A stretch of DNA of 64,000 bases from Chlorophyllum brunneum (lineage: Eukaryota; Basidiomycota; Agaricomycetes; Agaricales; Agaricaceae). The stretch's first letter is position 1. Each line of letters opens with the position of its first letter. Below, in pieces: positions 11,194 to 23,737 of the stretch. The DNA is taken from contig OY756141.1 in the NCBI GenBank assembly GCA_963576785.1, positions 2,232,001-2,296,000 on the forward strand, given 5' to 3'. The notes below the pieces were generated by a model. That model was not told the origin of the DNA. It made no database searches and saw only the letters and a list, made by a program, of their open reading frames with translations. The position numbers and the translations under genes are program-made.

Positions 11194-12144
11194 GATGTAT
11201 CCCAAGAATGCCTCCTCTTTATTGAAGCCCTTCGGGAGGACAGACTTGACAACCCCAATGTCCACAGGAGTGATGGGAAGGGTAACAGTCAATGGAACAT
11301 GATCCAAAGTACCCTGGAGAGATACATCCTGATAAGGAAAAGTCCTTGATACATTGGGAGAAGAGATGAACACTAGATCAATCACCAATGGGCAAAGATC
11401 TGGGTTGTGGGAAATAAATGTCGGACCTGGGTTGGTTGGCATAACCAAATTGAGACCAAGATTGCAGCTCGTCTCCATGAGCTTATGAGCTGTTGTCTGA
11501 TGATGCAGAACCTCAGGGTCCCACTCCGAAGAATGACAGTTAAAGTCCCCACTCATAAAGTCAAATGGGGGAAGAGCATCAACCTTCCAATGAAGGAAGT
11601 TGATAGCCATGTGTTGATCATCTGAGTAGATGTTGTAAGCCTTCGCATCAGTGAAAAGCATCAGTGCCAGGATATCAGGGTGGTCAATGAGGTCCCTCCT
11701 CATTGATGGCCTTAGACATTGCAGCCAAGTGTGAACATGAGCCATCACTCAGGGCAGGGACCCCTGGGTAGGGGGACGCACCACCATGAGCCAATCAGGG
11801 TGCTTAGATGTGCCAGTAACATTGTTCTCTTCCACATCAGTGGTTGAGGGAGCAGAGCAGATGAACCTCCATGGAGGTTCTTGGAAAAAGAGAAGGTCAA
11901 AATCATCTTTCAACTTCTCGAGCAGTACATCAATATAAATATAAGATTTTGTGATGTTAAATGAAAATACCCTAATGCCCTCCAGATGGTCCAGGTTATT
12001 CCTAGACATAAGGGGGGTTATGAGAGGGGATGGGAGAGCGATGACATCTGTCACACACCTCTCGAAAATGGGCTGTCAGCCAGGCCTGGTCATGCTTGTG
12101 ATTCCAGAAAGCGCACTTCCTGGAATTGGTGGGATGCTCCTTGC
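11194..12144 (-). mobile_element. LINE-A remnant: ORF2 endonuclease and end of ORF1
   Basis: Minus-strand LINE-A matching the complement of about 43985-44925. It encodes the apurinic-type endonuclease in two pieces (11170-11748 and 11749-12054): QEPPWRF, SGDFNCHSSEWD, VIDLVFISS and the final DHVPLTVTL motif. A stop falls at 11749-11751. The end of ORF1 follows to the right. It is bounded left by the poly(A) of LINE-B and right by the poly(T) of another LINE-B. Confidence 0.8.
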
Positions 12145-12448
12145 TTTTTTTTTTTTTTTTAAAAAATTGTCATGTTTAAGGTGGTGCGTGATTGTAGTCC
12201 ACCTGTATCTACTGTGACATGTAGGCTACAAAGAGGGTAGTATATGAAGATGGGCTCTCCCCTGGCCAAACTAGACTGCCTGTTGGTAGTCTGGGTGAAT
12301 GGTCACCGAAACATACACAGATGCACAAATCCTAGACCAAATATACAAGCAACCCCTAGCCTCCCCTCCCTAGAGAGAGTATGCATCAATTTGCAATTAA
12401 CTCCTACACACATCAGAGACGTGGGGAGCTAGCAGGGGTTGCGTTGCA

Positions 12449-15400
12449 TTATCCAACTCCTGCGAGCGGTCTGTTGGACTTAAATGCAAACGCTAATGGA
12501 TTACGCTTAAGGAAAGATACCAGCTGGTCAATAGAGACCGGCAGGCCACAACGTCTCTTGTACAAAGGACAAGAGCACAAGATATGAGTGCGAGTCTCCA
12601 AAGGAGCCCCACACTTGCAGCCAATAGGCTCTAGAGGATGGAACCAGGAGTGGTACTCGCCGGTTGGTGCATGCCTGAGGATGGCACGATTTGCTCTCAT
12701 TGCAATGGACTGAGAGGGAAAAAAAGAAAGCCAAGAACCCCCATGGAGGTACGTTGGCTGTAAAACCTTGTTCTTACTATCCTTGAGAACAAGGAAGTTA
12801 GAACCACGATAAGAGGAGTCCTGGAAGGTAACTTTCCAGGCCTTCTGAATGGTTGCTATGTTGAGTTTATGCAGCAAATCAATGGATGTCACTGGACTTT
12901 GTCCAGTGGCAACCTGAAGATTGGTGGCAAATAAATGCACATCCTGATGAATGGACCATTTTGCCGAAGATGGAATGGACCAGAAAGTGAGGGAGTGGTC
13001 AGGATGACCCCTGAACCACTCCAACAGAAGACGACACACAGCCAGGGAATGTCCCTAGCCAGAGTGCATGGATGGGTCAAGAGCTTGCTTGGCAGAACCA
13101 ATCGAGTCTGTAAAGACTGCAATATGTACAACCTCAGAAACTGCCACAGCAGTCCCCAAGGCCATACAAATGGCGAAAATTTCAGCATCCGGGGCTGTAA
13201 CCTTGCCAGCTGGGTGACGCAATGCACAAAGCAAACACGTCCCCCTGTAAATGTAGGCAGCCAAAACTGCCTGGTAGTCCCCAATCAGCAGCAGACTTGC
13301 ATCCATCACTGTGTAGACCACCTGTCTGTCCTCATGATACTCACAAAGAGTATCATTGAGCAAGTCCACTTGACAACCTGCAGAGTTTCCACTGAGCAAG
13401 GCATCAAACATTTTGTAAGTCACCTGGGCCACATAGCAGTCCAGAAGACGAGAACCTGGTGACGCTTCGAGTGCAAATGGCTTGAACACCTCCATCAAGT
13501 CTGGCAAATGAGAGTTTGCCTCTGTGACTGACCCCCTGACCTTGACTGCCTGAGCGGGAGTCATGAGAGTGATCAATCTGGGGTGTGGAACACAATCCCC
13601 CATATACTACTGCCCCATGATGGAGCAAACAGGGTGGTTCTCGGAAAGGGTGGCCACCCAGTGGATGGCACGGGTAGCCAGTTTCTTGAGATGGAGGTAG
13701 ATGGGGATGAGGCCGGCTAAGGCCTCAGCTCCTCCGGTGGTACTGGTGCAGAATGCACCAGTAATCCACAGTACAGCTTTACACTGCATAGTGTTAAGTT
13801 GTTTCAGAAGGGCCTTGTTACAGGCACCTTCGTAAAACCATAATCGAAACCCATATGTAGCAATAGGCACCATACATGAGCAGTAAAGAGTCCTCTTTTG
13901 AACAGGAAGAAGGCCTCATGATGAGTTACCAAGCATGCCCATGGCCTTGACCATAGACAGAGACTTAGTAGTGTAATGATGAACGTGCTCTTTGAAAGTA
14001 AGAGCACGATCAAAGCAGAATCCCAAGTACCTCCAATGGGTCTTAGGGCATAGTGGAGTATTGCCAGTATGGGGAGTATACCCCAAATCCAGCAGTAGGT
14101 TGTCATCTCCCTGTTTACGGGAGAAGTGAAAAACTTCGGACTTGTTGTGCTTGATGGCAAGCCCAAACAAGGTAGTCAGGTGATAGATAATCTGGTACGC
14201 CTGCTTAAGGCATACCAAATTAGGTTCCCAAGTCTTAGCCTGGGCAATGGCAAGGCCATTGTCAATGTATGAGAGCAGGGTACTCCCAAGTGCGATTGCC
14301 TCCCTGTCATAAAGCTTCATGAAGGGGGCAAGATAAAGGCTGGAGAGGACAGGAGAGAGCAATGAGCCCTGACCTACCCCTATGTTTGTCTGTCTGAGAT
14401 CAGACTTATGGTCTCCCCATGCATACTGCATAGAGTGGCCAACTAAATAAGAGGCAAAGAATCTACCCACACAGGGGTCGAATCCTTGCTTCCATAAAAT
14501 CACCAACAACATACTGTGGTTGAGCAAAGGAAAGAACTGAGCAATGTCAAAAGCGACAACACTAGTCTTGAGGCCCTTGGCCCACCCTGCATGAACGATG
14601 TGGGTTAGGAGCATCCCAGCATCATCAGTGGACCTCTGACGGATACCACCGAGCTGATTTGGATGAAAGACTCCATGCTTGACAGAGTCAAACTGGAGGT
14701 GATTCGAGATCATCTTCTTGATGAGCTTGCCAAAGGTGTTCAGGAGCACAATGGGTCTGAATGCCTTAGGCATTGAGTAGGATGGCTTGCCCAGCTTTGG
14801 TATGATAACCGACAAGCTTTCCTTGAAATGGGATGGCCAATGACCCACATGTATGCAAGTATTAGCTATCCCAATGAATAGCCAAAGGACATTAGGGTCC
14901 TCAGTGATCTCTTTGAGGTAGGTCCATGTTATGTGGTCCAGCCCCAGGGCAGACACACCCGAGCAAGTGCTCAGGGCATCCATCAGCTCTAAGGCTGAAA
15001 AATGGACCCACTCTCTAGCCAGAAGACTTGGCAGCAGATCAAGAACAGAAATATCCACAGCTCGGCCAGAAGCTGAGTTGTAGGTATTGTGGAGTGTGTC
15101 CCAGAGATCTGGGAGCACATGACATAGCTCTCCATTGTACTGGATAGCCTCGCAGGGTGGAAGCTTCCACTTCTGGACCCATTCCAGAAGGTCCCACAGT
15201 CGCTTGTTAGAAAATACAATCTCCTCAATGCAAGCATCAAAGAAGTTGCCAGAAAGTGAGGGAACAGTCAGGACGATCCCTGAACCATTCCAACAGAAGG
15301 CGACACACAGCCAGGGAATGTCCCTGGCTGAGCACCCCCTCCTCACCACCATCATGTGGCAGGGTTTTCCTGTAAGTCTCCACTATTGTGGGTGTGACTG

Positions 15401-16138
15401 GAAGCACCAGAACCAACAGAACGTGGTCTGATGGACCCCTAAGGGAGTAATCTAACCTAGGTCTATAGGAGATAGACAGGTCTGATGGAACAAATGCAAG
15501 ATCAATGACTGAAGGTCAAAGATCCTCATTGTGCAGAATGTGAGTAGGCCCAGGCTCAACTGGAAGGGCGAGGTCTAGACCAATGCCCATTCCAATGGAG
15601 ATCAGAGACTGCGAGGTGCCTGAGTGGGAGCTGTAATTAGGGTCCCAAAGCTCAGAATGGCAATTAAAATCGCCACCCATATAGATGTGCCTGGGCAATG
15701 TAGCAGACTGGTCTAAAAGGAACCAAATTGCAGTATGCTCCGAATCAGAGTAAACATTCATGAGATTCAAGATCTCGCCCCCCAAAAAGAGGGAGAGAAC
15801 CATGATGTCATGGTGGTTGATGAGATCTGTCCGATAGGACGGTCTCAGAGAAGCCAACTGGTTATGGACAAATGTCATAACCCATGGGTCAGAGCTAGGC
15901 TCGGGGCCCGAACCATGCACAGCCACTCAGGGTGCTTGGGGGCACCAATAACATTGTCCCCCTTGACAGAGGTTGTGGAGGGAGCGGATCTAATGAACCA
16001 CTAGGGACATTCTTGAAAGAAGAGGACGTCAAAGTGATCTTTGAGATCCTCAAGTAGAGTATCCACTAAATCATAATTCTTATTACAATTCTGTTGATAT
16101 ACACAGATATTTCGTAGTTCTAAAGGTCGCCTATTCAT
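12449..16138 (-). pseudogene. LINE-B ORF2 (endonuclease, RT, RNase H)
   Basis: Starts at the ATG complement 16136-16138 and ends at 12449-12451. The endonuclease lies at 15350-16120 (GGDFNCHSELWDPN), the reverse transcriptase at 13916-15240 (AFDIAQFFPLLN, GVGQGSLLSPVL) and RNase H near 12900-13330. The RT box reads YIDNG, so the second catalytic Asp is Asn. Between endonuclease and RT about 265 bp of LINE-B is missing and an 80 bp piece of LINE-B RNase H (15250-15329) is present, a scar of a nested insertion that is complete in the plus-strand copy at 36555-37472. Confidence 0.82.
15250..15329 (-). mobile_element. 80 bp remnant of a LINE-B 3'-end insertion
   Basis: Complement of LINE-B RNase H sequence (RDIPWLCVAFCWNGSG in an alternate frame) placed between endonuclease and RT. 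Its right junction, next to gaggagggggtgctc (15330-15344), is the same as the left junction of the insertion at 36555. The left side runs directly into the RT segment NFFDACIEEI, so the rest of the insertion, its poly(A) and its second duplication are deleted. Confidence 0.75.
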
Positions 16139-16796
16139 TGGCAAGCTATAGAGTACGAGGGTTATTGAGGAGAGATTGCCATCGAAGACGGTTGTTACTT
16201 ACCTCACAATAGAACTTCTTGATTTTCTCGGGTTCGAACCGAGCATCAAAAAATTTACACTTTTTCGAAGTCTGTGGTATGGACCTCGATAGTTGAGACA
16301 ATGCGGCATATGAGGACAGGGCTCATCTGCCAGTGTGGGGGGAATGGGGAGCTGCACACTGGAGTTACCCTTGCAGCGACCACAGAGAGTTTGTTGATGC
16401 TTCTCATGATGAGGACCACCACAGGTCAGGCATTTCAAGGCCTGCGCCTTGCAGAATTGAATGGGGTGGCCCCAGTGGAAGCAATGCTTGCACAAAGACA
16501 CCCTCGGAGAAGCTGCAGATGGCCTGATAGGACAGGCATATCCACCAATATGGAGCGACTTCCTGAGGAGGAGGTTCACCCATTGACCCTTCTGAGAGTC
16601 GTGAATGTTGAAGTAGACTGTGGTGGTGTCAGATGCCTCGGAGTTCCTCGAGATATGGGGGGGTCCTGTTAATGTGAATAGGTCAGAAAACGCAGTACAT
16701 TTCATGATCTGTTTGATTTCAAAAGAGGACCAGCGAGTCTTGCTGATCCTGAAATAGGGGATGTCGATGACCTTGAGGTAGGACTTTGACTGGGAA
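16139..16796 (-). pseudogene. LINE-B ORF1, C-terminal zinc-knuckle region
   Basis: ORF1 is a nucleic-acid-binding protein of the LINE particle. This segment carries a CX2CX4HX4C knuckle (CKHCFHWGHPIQFC) and a second Cys/His cluster (CLTCGGPHHEKHQQTLC); the third cluster is degraded (HCLNYRGPYH). The frame reaches a TAG about 10 bases before the ORF2 ATG; the plus-strand copy still has CAG there. The N-terminal part is displaced by the copia insertion to 24310-25221. Confidence 0.8.
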
Positions 16797-17368
16797 TGTT
16801 GAGGAAACGACCGTAACGAGTTGTTTGCTGGGGACAGCAGTAAACGCAGTGGGAGAGAATGTAGGGTCTACTCACCGAGATAATAAGCTTCTATCTGACA
16901 CCTGTAGAAAGGTAATTCGGATAGACAGATATTATTGATGAATCGGTTAATGTCAGAGGAGTAGAGGTCAAAGTCAATTAAATCGATAGAGGTGTTGTAC
17001 TCAAAGAGATAGGCAATGATGAAGAAGTTGTTCGATTGAACAAGATATAGAACTTAGGTCTGCTACATGGGGTTTATATACATATTGTAACATAGACGAG
17101 TCATACTACATAAAATACTAGTATTGCATGGATTGTTCCTTATGACTCCCTTTAACTGCAGCGTAGTGCCTGCAGAGTACTGCGGAACATAGTATCTAGT
17201 CATTGGTACTATGTAGAATAATCTATCAAGTACTTATGACTCTCATCATATGCAGAGCAACTCATAGGAAGTTACTACGGAATGAAGTTACTGGAAAGTA
17301 ACGGATCAGTCTATTATTATCATAATGACTTCATAGTCTATTTCTAGAATATGTCCGAAACTTCAACA
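16797..17368 (-). repeat. copia 3' LTR
   Basis: 572 bp, same length as the other LTR. In sense it begins TGTTGAAGTTTCGGACAT and ends CGTTTCCTCAACA. The polypurine tract AAGGAGGAG lies before the U3-like sequence at 17541, which is a partial duplicate of this LTR start rather than the LTR itself. Confidence 0.93.
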
Positions 17369-17541
17369 CTGGAGACAATATCTACTTGATGCAGATGAAC
17401 CATTCGAAATATGGACCGATCATAAAAACCTGGAATACTTCCGAAAACCACAACAGCTCACAGGAAAGTAACGGATCAGTCTATTATTATCATAATGACT
17501 TCATAGTCTATTTCTAGAATATGTCCGAAACTTCAACACTC
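17369..17541. other. Captured gypsy fragment plus duplicated LTR end
   Basis: 17369-about 17463 is about 95 bp of the Ty3/gypsy RT-RNase H region (WRQYLLDADEP, EIWTDHKN, EYFRKPQQLTG), closely matching the complement of about 29760-29855 in the gypsy element. It is followed by a second copy of the last ~77 bp of the LTR (17464-17541). The result is LTR / gypsy piece / partial LTR / polypurine tract. In window orientation the gypsy piece is sense and the copia element is antisense. Confidence 0.88.
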
Positions 17542-17572
17542 CTCCTTGCTCTGTATTGATATAGAGTTTTAA

Positions 17573-20400
17573 TCACTCAAACGTCAAGCCAAGGCGAGGT
17601 CGGAATAGATTGAATTTAATTTTGTCTAAATTCTTTGTGAGAATATCGGCAGGATTTTCAGTGCCTTTCACAGAAAATATTTCAATCTTTCCGTCTTCTA
17701 CCAAATCACGGATGTAATGGTATTTGACGTCGATGTGTTTTGGTCGTTTTTCTGTTACTGGATTCTTGGCCCAAAATATTGAACCCTCATTATCACCAAA
17801 GAGATAAGGGGCTAATGATCGGATACCAATTTCTTCCAATAAATTGACAGTCCAAACAAGTTGTCGACTGCAATCTGACAAAGCCATATATTCAGCTTTG
17901 GTGGAAGATAATGCAACAGTTTTCTGTTTCCTACTTAACCAAGCGATAGCTCCGCTGGCTAACAAACAGAAATATCCAGTTACAGATTTACAACTAATTG
18001 GATCACCAGCCCAATCAGAGTCGGAAAAGGCATTCAGGCCTTGCATAGAACTTCCATTATAGGTAATTCTATATTTGCGAGTAGCATTAAGATACTTTAG
18101 CAAATGTAAGCCTGCATTGTAATGCGCTTTAGTTGGATTGGTCATATGTTGTGATAATTTGACAGTGGCGAAAGCTATGTTGGGCCGACTGCCTATCATT
18201 AGATACATAACTGATCCTACTAACTGTTGATACCTCTTTATGAAGTCAGGTGTCGCTTTTCCTGTATTGGATTCGAAGATAAATCCATTTGGTAATGGTA
18301 TTTCTTCTTTTCCAATTACATTAAATCGATCAAGTACTTTTCCTAGATAATCCATTTGGTCTAGGGTGATTGATCGGTTTATAGGATTTCGTGAAATTTT
18401 CATGCCAAGAAACTCTTTGGTTGGACCAAGGTCTCGGCATTCCCATTTCTTCATAAAGAGTGCTCACTTCTCATGTAGAAGTCTAGAGCCTCTAATTCCG
18501 ATGAACATTGAGTCATCTACATAGACCAGAGCTATAATAAGCTCTTTGGTTTCAGGGTCATAATAATAATAGACTCCAGCATCTAGTTTGGATCGGACAA
18601 ATCCTAGGTCGGTCATTGACTTAGTCAATTCCTTCTACCATTGTCGTCCAGATTGCTTTAATCCATAAATGGCTTGGTTTAATTTCCAAACCAGATTACC
18701 ACGACCTGTATTGAAACCTTCTGGAAGTTCCATATAGAGTTCTTCATCCAGTTTTCCATAGAGATAAGCAGTTTTAACATCTAAACTGAGCATCTCCCAA
18801 TCGTTGAGGGCAGCGACTGCAAATATGAGTCATGCTGTCTCATAACGGACTACTGGTGAAAATAATTCATCGTAATCGATTCCCTCTATCTGAGAGAATC
18901 CTTTTGCTACTAGCCGAGCACGGTATTGACCATCTGATTTGGGTGTAAAGACCCATCTATTTTTGACAGCTTTTCTTCCAGGCGGAAGTTTAGCTAAGTC
19001 ATAAACATGTCTTTCTTTGAGTGAATTTAACTCTTCTAAGCACGCTTTCCACCATTTAGATTTCTCTTCTGATGGTAGTTGATTTAGATCCTTGAAAGAA
19101 ATAGGAACTAATGGTGATTCGACTTTTTGAGTGCACAGATAATCAATCATCCCTACTCCTCCTTCTCTGCATAAGTATTCTAGTGTAGAAGCTTCAAGCT
19201 GAGAACGTCTATCAATTATTCCAGGTTTGGAAGCCTCTGATCGAATTTGTCTAACAAGTCTACTTGTAGAACTTGTTAATTTCGACTTAGGAGGTTGGAA
19301 CATCTCATAGTCCTGGAGTATTTTGGTCGGATACTTGGTAGAACCATAGAAGTTTCCTGGACGTTCAGGTACTTTTCTGGTTCTTTGCGGTCTCTGAGGT
19401 ATTTCAGGAACTGGTATTTGATCCGAGTGACCTCGTGGTACAGAAAGACCAGCATCCTGATCATCTTCGACAGGGGTATAGGGTATGAATGGTTGTACAT
19501 CCGGATCATCTCTTAGAGAAGGCGGATGGTTCGGACCTTCAGGGTGATTAGGTGGATCATAATATATCACTGTCATTGTCTTCTGGTGTTTGTGCTTCTC
19601 TTGGTGGAAAGAGAATGTTTTGCACAATACCATCCCACTCCTCCTGAACATCAGTATCGATATTCGGTGCTTTTCCCTTTCCTTTATTCTTTTTAGGTTC
19701 AGGGAAAGGAGTTGGAATTCGTTCATGTACAGATCTATAAGTCCTGTCTTCCGGAGAACTATTGGAAGAAGTTCGGGGAATAGGACTTGGTGGTTTATTA
19801 ATAGGTAAACCAGTAGATGGATCTGGAGCATGGAAGACAATAACTTCCGAAGGTGTACTTCGAGAAGTAGAAGATGATGGTTGGTTCATCCGTTCTTCTC
19901 GCTTCTTCCCAACACATTTAGGGAAGTGTTCTTCGCTGAATATGGCTGTTGGAGATGTATAGATTACATTTCCATTTAGGTGTCTCATGAAACGATAATT
20001 TTTCCTATCCGATGTCCAACCAAGGAAAATCATGAGTTCTGACTTCGCTGTCAGTTTATTGTCTCTTATCTCTTTTGGGAGAAAGACATAAGCACCGCAG
20101 CCAAAGACTCTCTCTTTGGAGATGTCTGGAATCTTCTGATTCAACACTTCATAAGGTGTTTTCCACATGAGTCATGATACCGGTGTTTTATTATAGATAT
20201 GTATCGCATGATCTATAGAAAACTCCCACCAACCATCAGGAATACAAGCATGATGCCGCATGGCTTCTGCTTTATCCATTAGAGTTTGGTTCAAGCGTTC
20301 CACTCGACCATTTTGTTGGTGTATGTGCGGTGCACTAGTCTCATGTATGATCCCTAATGAGTGCAAATGAGATTGCAACTCGTCAGTTGCATACTCTCCT
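17573..20400 (-). pseudogene. copia Pol: integrase C-terminus, RT, RNase H
   Basis: Pieces in order along the minus strand: integrase end with the catalytic Glu (NGRVERLNQTLMDKAEA, 20172-20378), integrase tail (PYEVLNQKIPDISKERVFGC, 19557-20168), RT start (RWVFTPKSDGQYRARLVAKG, 18830-19840), RT box YVDD (complement 18512-18523), and RNase H (LSSTKAEYMALSDC, HIDVKYHYIRDLVEDG, ending 17573). Frameshifts lie near 19560 and 20410. In-frame stops include TGA at 18830-18832, where the family would have Arg (ETA-R-LIFAVAAL). Confidence 0.88.
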
Positions 20401-23400
20401 CCTCTATCAGTGCAGAGATATTTTTATATTGAGTCTGAATTAAGGCAATGAAATTTTTCATTTCTTCTGCTGCTTCTGATTTCTTATGGAGGAAGCAAAT
20501 CCATCCATGAGAGGAAAAGTCATCCATTATGGTCATGACCCATTTAAATTTATGGTAGGAAAGAATCGGAAGTTCAACTAAATCCAAGTGTATTCTTTTG
20601 AATGGATGCTTTGTGCATGTAGGGTTCTCTCTAAAGGGTTTCTGGTGCATCTTTCCCTTGGCACAACTGTCACAGACAGATTTTTGCTTGGGAATCCGCA
20701 CCGGAGTAAACCCAATCGTATTTTTCTCAAAATGATTGAGGATACGATTAGAGGGATGTCCTAATCTTGCATGTACAACTTTGTAGCCAACAATCGGATC
20801 CGCAGTCATAGCTGCTTGTTCCGAGTGTACAATTTTTGTGTTAACAAAATGTAAAGTAGTATTACGACTTGCTGAAGGATATGCTTGAAGAATAGCATTT
20901 CCTTCGCTATCAACTACTACTGATTCGTTGGCATCTGTTCTAACAGTTTTGCCATCCTGGCATAACTGTCCCACTGACATTAGTCGTTCAGAGGTTCCTT
21001 TTAGAAGGAAGACTGGATATATTAATATCTGCATTGGTTGAACGCTGTTAGTCTTCCCGTTATAGACTCTATGCTTAAGCATAACTGCGCCAAGACCAAC
21101 TGCATTAAGGTAGGGGCCTTGTGCTCCTACAGTCTTAATTGGGATTGAAACTTCGAGTTCTTCGAAGTTGATGAAGTCTTCCACATAAGGGGTATAATGA
21201 CATGATGCCCCTGAGTCTAATAACCATACGTCACTATATTCTTCTAGTGGCGTTATGATTTGATCATTGCTTAGTGATCGAGATCTTAATTGATCTGGTA
21301 CTCTTAAATACTGATCGGGCATGTGTGTGGAGAAACAAGAAAATTGAGAAGTGTTAAAACACTTCTCATTCATTGATTCGCATGAGAATACATTATTATG
21401 GGATCCTAAAGATCCCGATAGCGTATCTATATGCCCGGCCCCTGACGTCCTTTCCCCTTGCCCTTGCCCTTCTTCTTGCGAAGACGGCCGGTCGGCATAT
21501 TGGTGACAGGACTGTGTATCAGGGTTAGTAAGAGTATCTGAGATCGAATTGATCACATACCCAGCTCCTCCCTTCTTCTTGAAGTTGCTTCCGTAGTCAG
21601 TCGACGAAAGTCCGAGAGACACCTCAGATTGAGGTGCCAAAGCAAATGGTTCGGACTTGGGGGACTTCAGAAGAGGCCCAGAAGAGGGTCCTGCGACGTT
21701 CGCAGGGTTTCTGGGGTCGCGGATGTCGTAGGCGACATCCTGAGCCAGTGCCATGAGGTCGTCAACCTCTTTCTCGCTCTCAAGCCATTTGAAGGCTTCA
21801 TCTACCAACACTGTAAGTGTGGCAGGTTGTCTGTCAGCAGTCTTGTTCTTCTGAGTAAGAGAGTATCTCTTACTCTGGAAGTACTCCATCGGAGGGGAGG
21901 CCCGAGGAAGAGGAGGGAACTCCTCTTCATAGGTCCTAACAGTCGGAGCTACTATTTCCTCCCGAGGAGGAAGGTAGAACGGCTGAACCTCTCTGGGTTC
22001 AAGCGAGTCACCCCGGGCAACGGAGTCCATGCTTGGGATCTTTACCACATGATGCATAGCCAAATTAATTTTCGTCCCAAATTTGGGAGAAACCAATAAG
22101 GTGTATGGCGAACCAAGTGGTAAAAGGAAGGAGAAGCGGACGCGAGTCGCATTAATATCAGGGTTACTATGTTTCAAGAACCATTTACTCACCCTCGTGT
22201 GTCCCTCACAGGTACAACCTGGGGGGTGACCAGAAGGAACTGAAGGTGCACCGGGTGGTGTCACCGATCGTCCTTGTTGGGCACGGGGGTGAGAGACCTC
22301 GTGCATCCGTCGATCATAACGATCGAGGGCACGTTTCTTTGCCATTTGCATAGGCAAAGGACCAGTGACACGGTCGCGCCAGGTGGTCACCTGTTGGATC
22401 CACAGTGAGTTTTCGAGTAAGGCAGTTAAACATAAGTTTTGTGCTTCAGCACGCACCTTTTTCTCGAGCTCAGCATGAGCATTTTATCGTGCCTGCTGGA
22501 CCTTCTTGGGATTAACCCAAGTAAGAGGTTTTGGTCTCTCACTCACTAATACACAAGTGGTCGGAGGAGCAGGAGTGGGAACGGGTCGAGGCGCATCCAT
22601 GCGCCTCATCAGGTCAAAAGGGGTCATCCCCGGACCAGTGAAACGACAGACCGCCAGTTCCATGGCAGTGGCAAAGCCCGCCATGGCTTCCGCCATGTGG
22701 GCCTGGGGTTTACCCTGGCGCTTCTTGGGCTTCTTCTTCTTCTTCTGGATGTTAATCCAGGTAGGAGTAGGAGGAGAAGGCTGAGGGGGCTGCCCACTCG
22801 GATTGGCAGGGTGGCGAGGACCTCTCGCAGGTTGGGCCCTGGTATCGCCTCCAGGGTGGAAGCGGTTCCAGGGTGGTCCAGGGCGAGTCCTAGGAACGTT
22901 GCCCTGAGGGCGAGCTTGGTAGTTGGCGGTGGCGGCAAAAGAGGCTTGTTGGTTAGACATGTTAGGTCTTGACCCTTCACATCTTGACCACTCAGCATTT
23001 ATAGCCTGCTGAACTACCTCCCAGGTCATATCTACAACATCGTGATTATTCGCCAATGTTGTTTGTGCCACTGCATTCCAATCCGGTGGTAATGCATTCA
23101 AAGCGATCATTGCACCAAGAACTTCTGGCAATTTTACTTTAGCTGTTTCTAATTGAGAAGCCATTGTTCTCAATTCAGGTAGATCCATTGCTGGATCTTG
23201 ATTCCCTGAAATGCGCTTTCACAACATTCTTTGGAGAATTGAATACACCGCAGCAGGAGAAGGTGTCCCAAAGCGGGTTTTCAAATCACTCCAGAGGAAT
23301 CCAGGAGCATCATGCCCATGGAGTAACAGGGAATCAGGTAAGGTGCCATTAATAACAGCCAATGCCTGACCTCTCAATTGTTCTCTCCTTCTATCCTCCT

Positions 23401-23578
23401 CCGTTAAGGTGGTAGGATTGGCAGGAGAGAGATCCTGGTCTGTCACAGTCCATCCGGACTGGTCAGAACCAGTGACAGAAATGAGGGTTAGGGCATCCTG
23501 AAGCCTTCTAGACCAGAACGCATAGTTCTTAGGCCCATTGAGCTTAGGTAAACCAGCGACGATATTGTTCGTAGACAT
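20354..23578 (-). pseudogene. copia Gag, protease and integrase N-terminus
   Basis: One frame from the ATG at 23578. Gag (UBN2-like: YAFWSRRLQDAL, LWSDLKTRFGTPS) is cut by TGA at 23219-23221 and TAA at 22484-22486. A long Pro-rich linker of several hundred residues follows, then protease (WLLDSGASCHYTP, near 21215), the integrase HHCC zinc domain (HARLGHPSNRIL...CDSCAKGK) and the first catalytic Asp (HLDLVELP). The second Asp motif DRGGEY is reached only after a frameshift near 20410. No CCHC knuckle is visible in the Gag, which is unusual for copia. Confidence 0.85.
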
Positions 23579-23725
23579 AATATCTTCGTCGAGTGTATTT
23601 CTTTCTAGAAGAAAATTCTCGTATCAGCAATGATCAAATACAAGGATAACTCTGTCAGGTAAAGCCCTATCATCCTATCTCGGTTAGAGGGGATGATAAT
23701 GGTTTAACCATCAGTAAGGCTACCA

Positions 23726-23737
23726 GGGCCCATAACC
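23726..23737 (-). other. copia primer-binding site (initiator tRNA-Met anticodon arm)
   Basis: In sense the 12 bases directly after the 5' LTR read GGTTATGGGCCC. This is the complement of the anticodon stem-loop GGGCCCATAACC of eukaryotic initiator tRNA-Met, so priming by an internal part of a cleaved tRNA is implied, as known for Drosophila copia. Confidence 0.75.

Noticed and set aside
15249..15250. Splicing of a nested intron to explain the 80 bp scar
   Set aside because: The deleted part in the plus copy does not end in AG at the join, so a plain deletion fits better.
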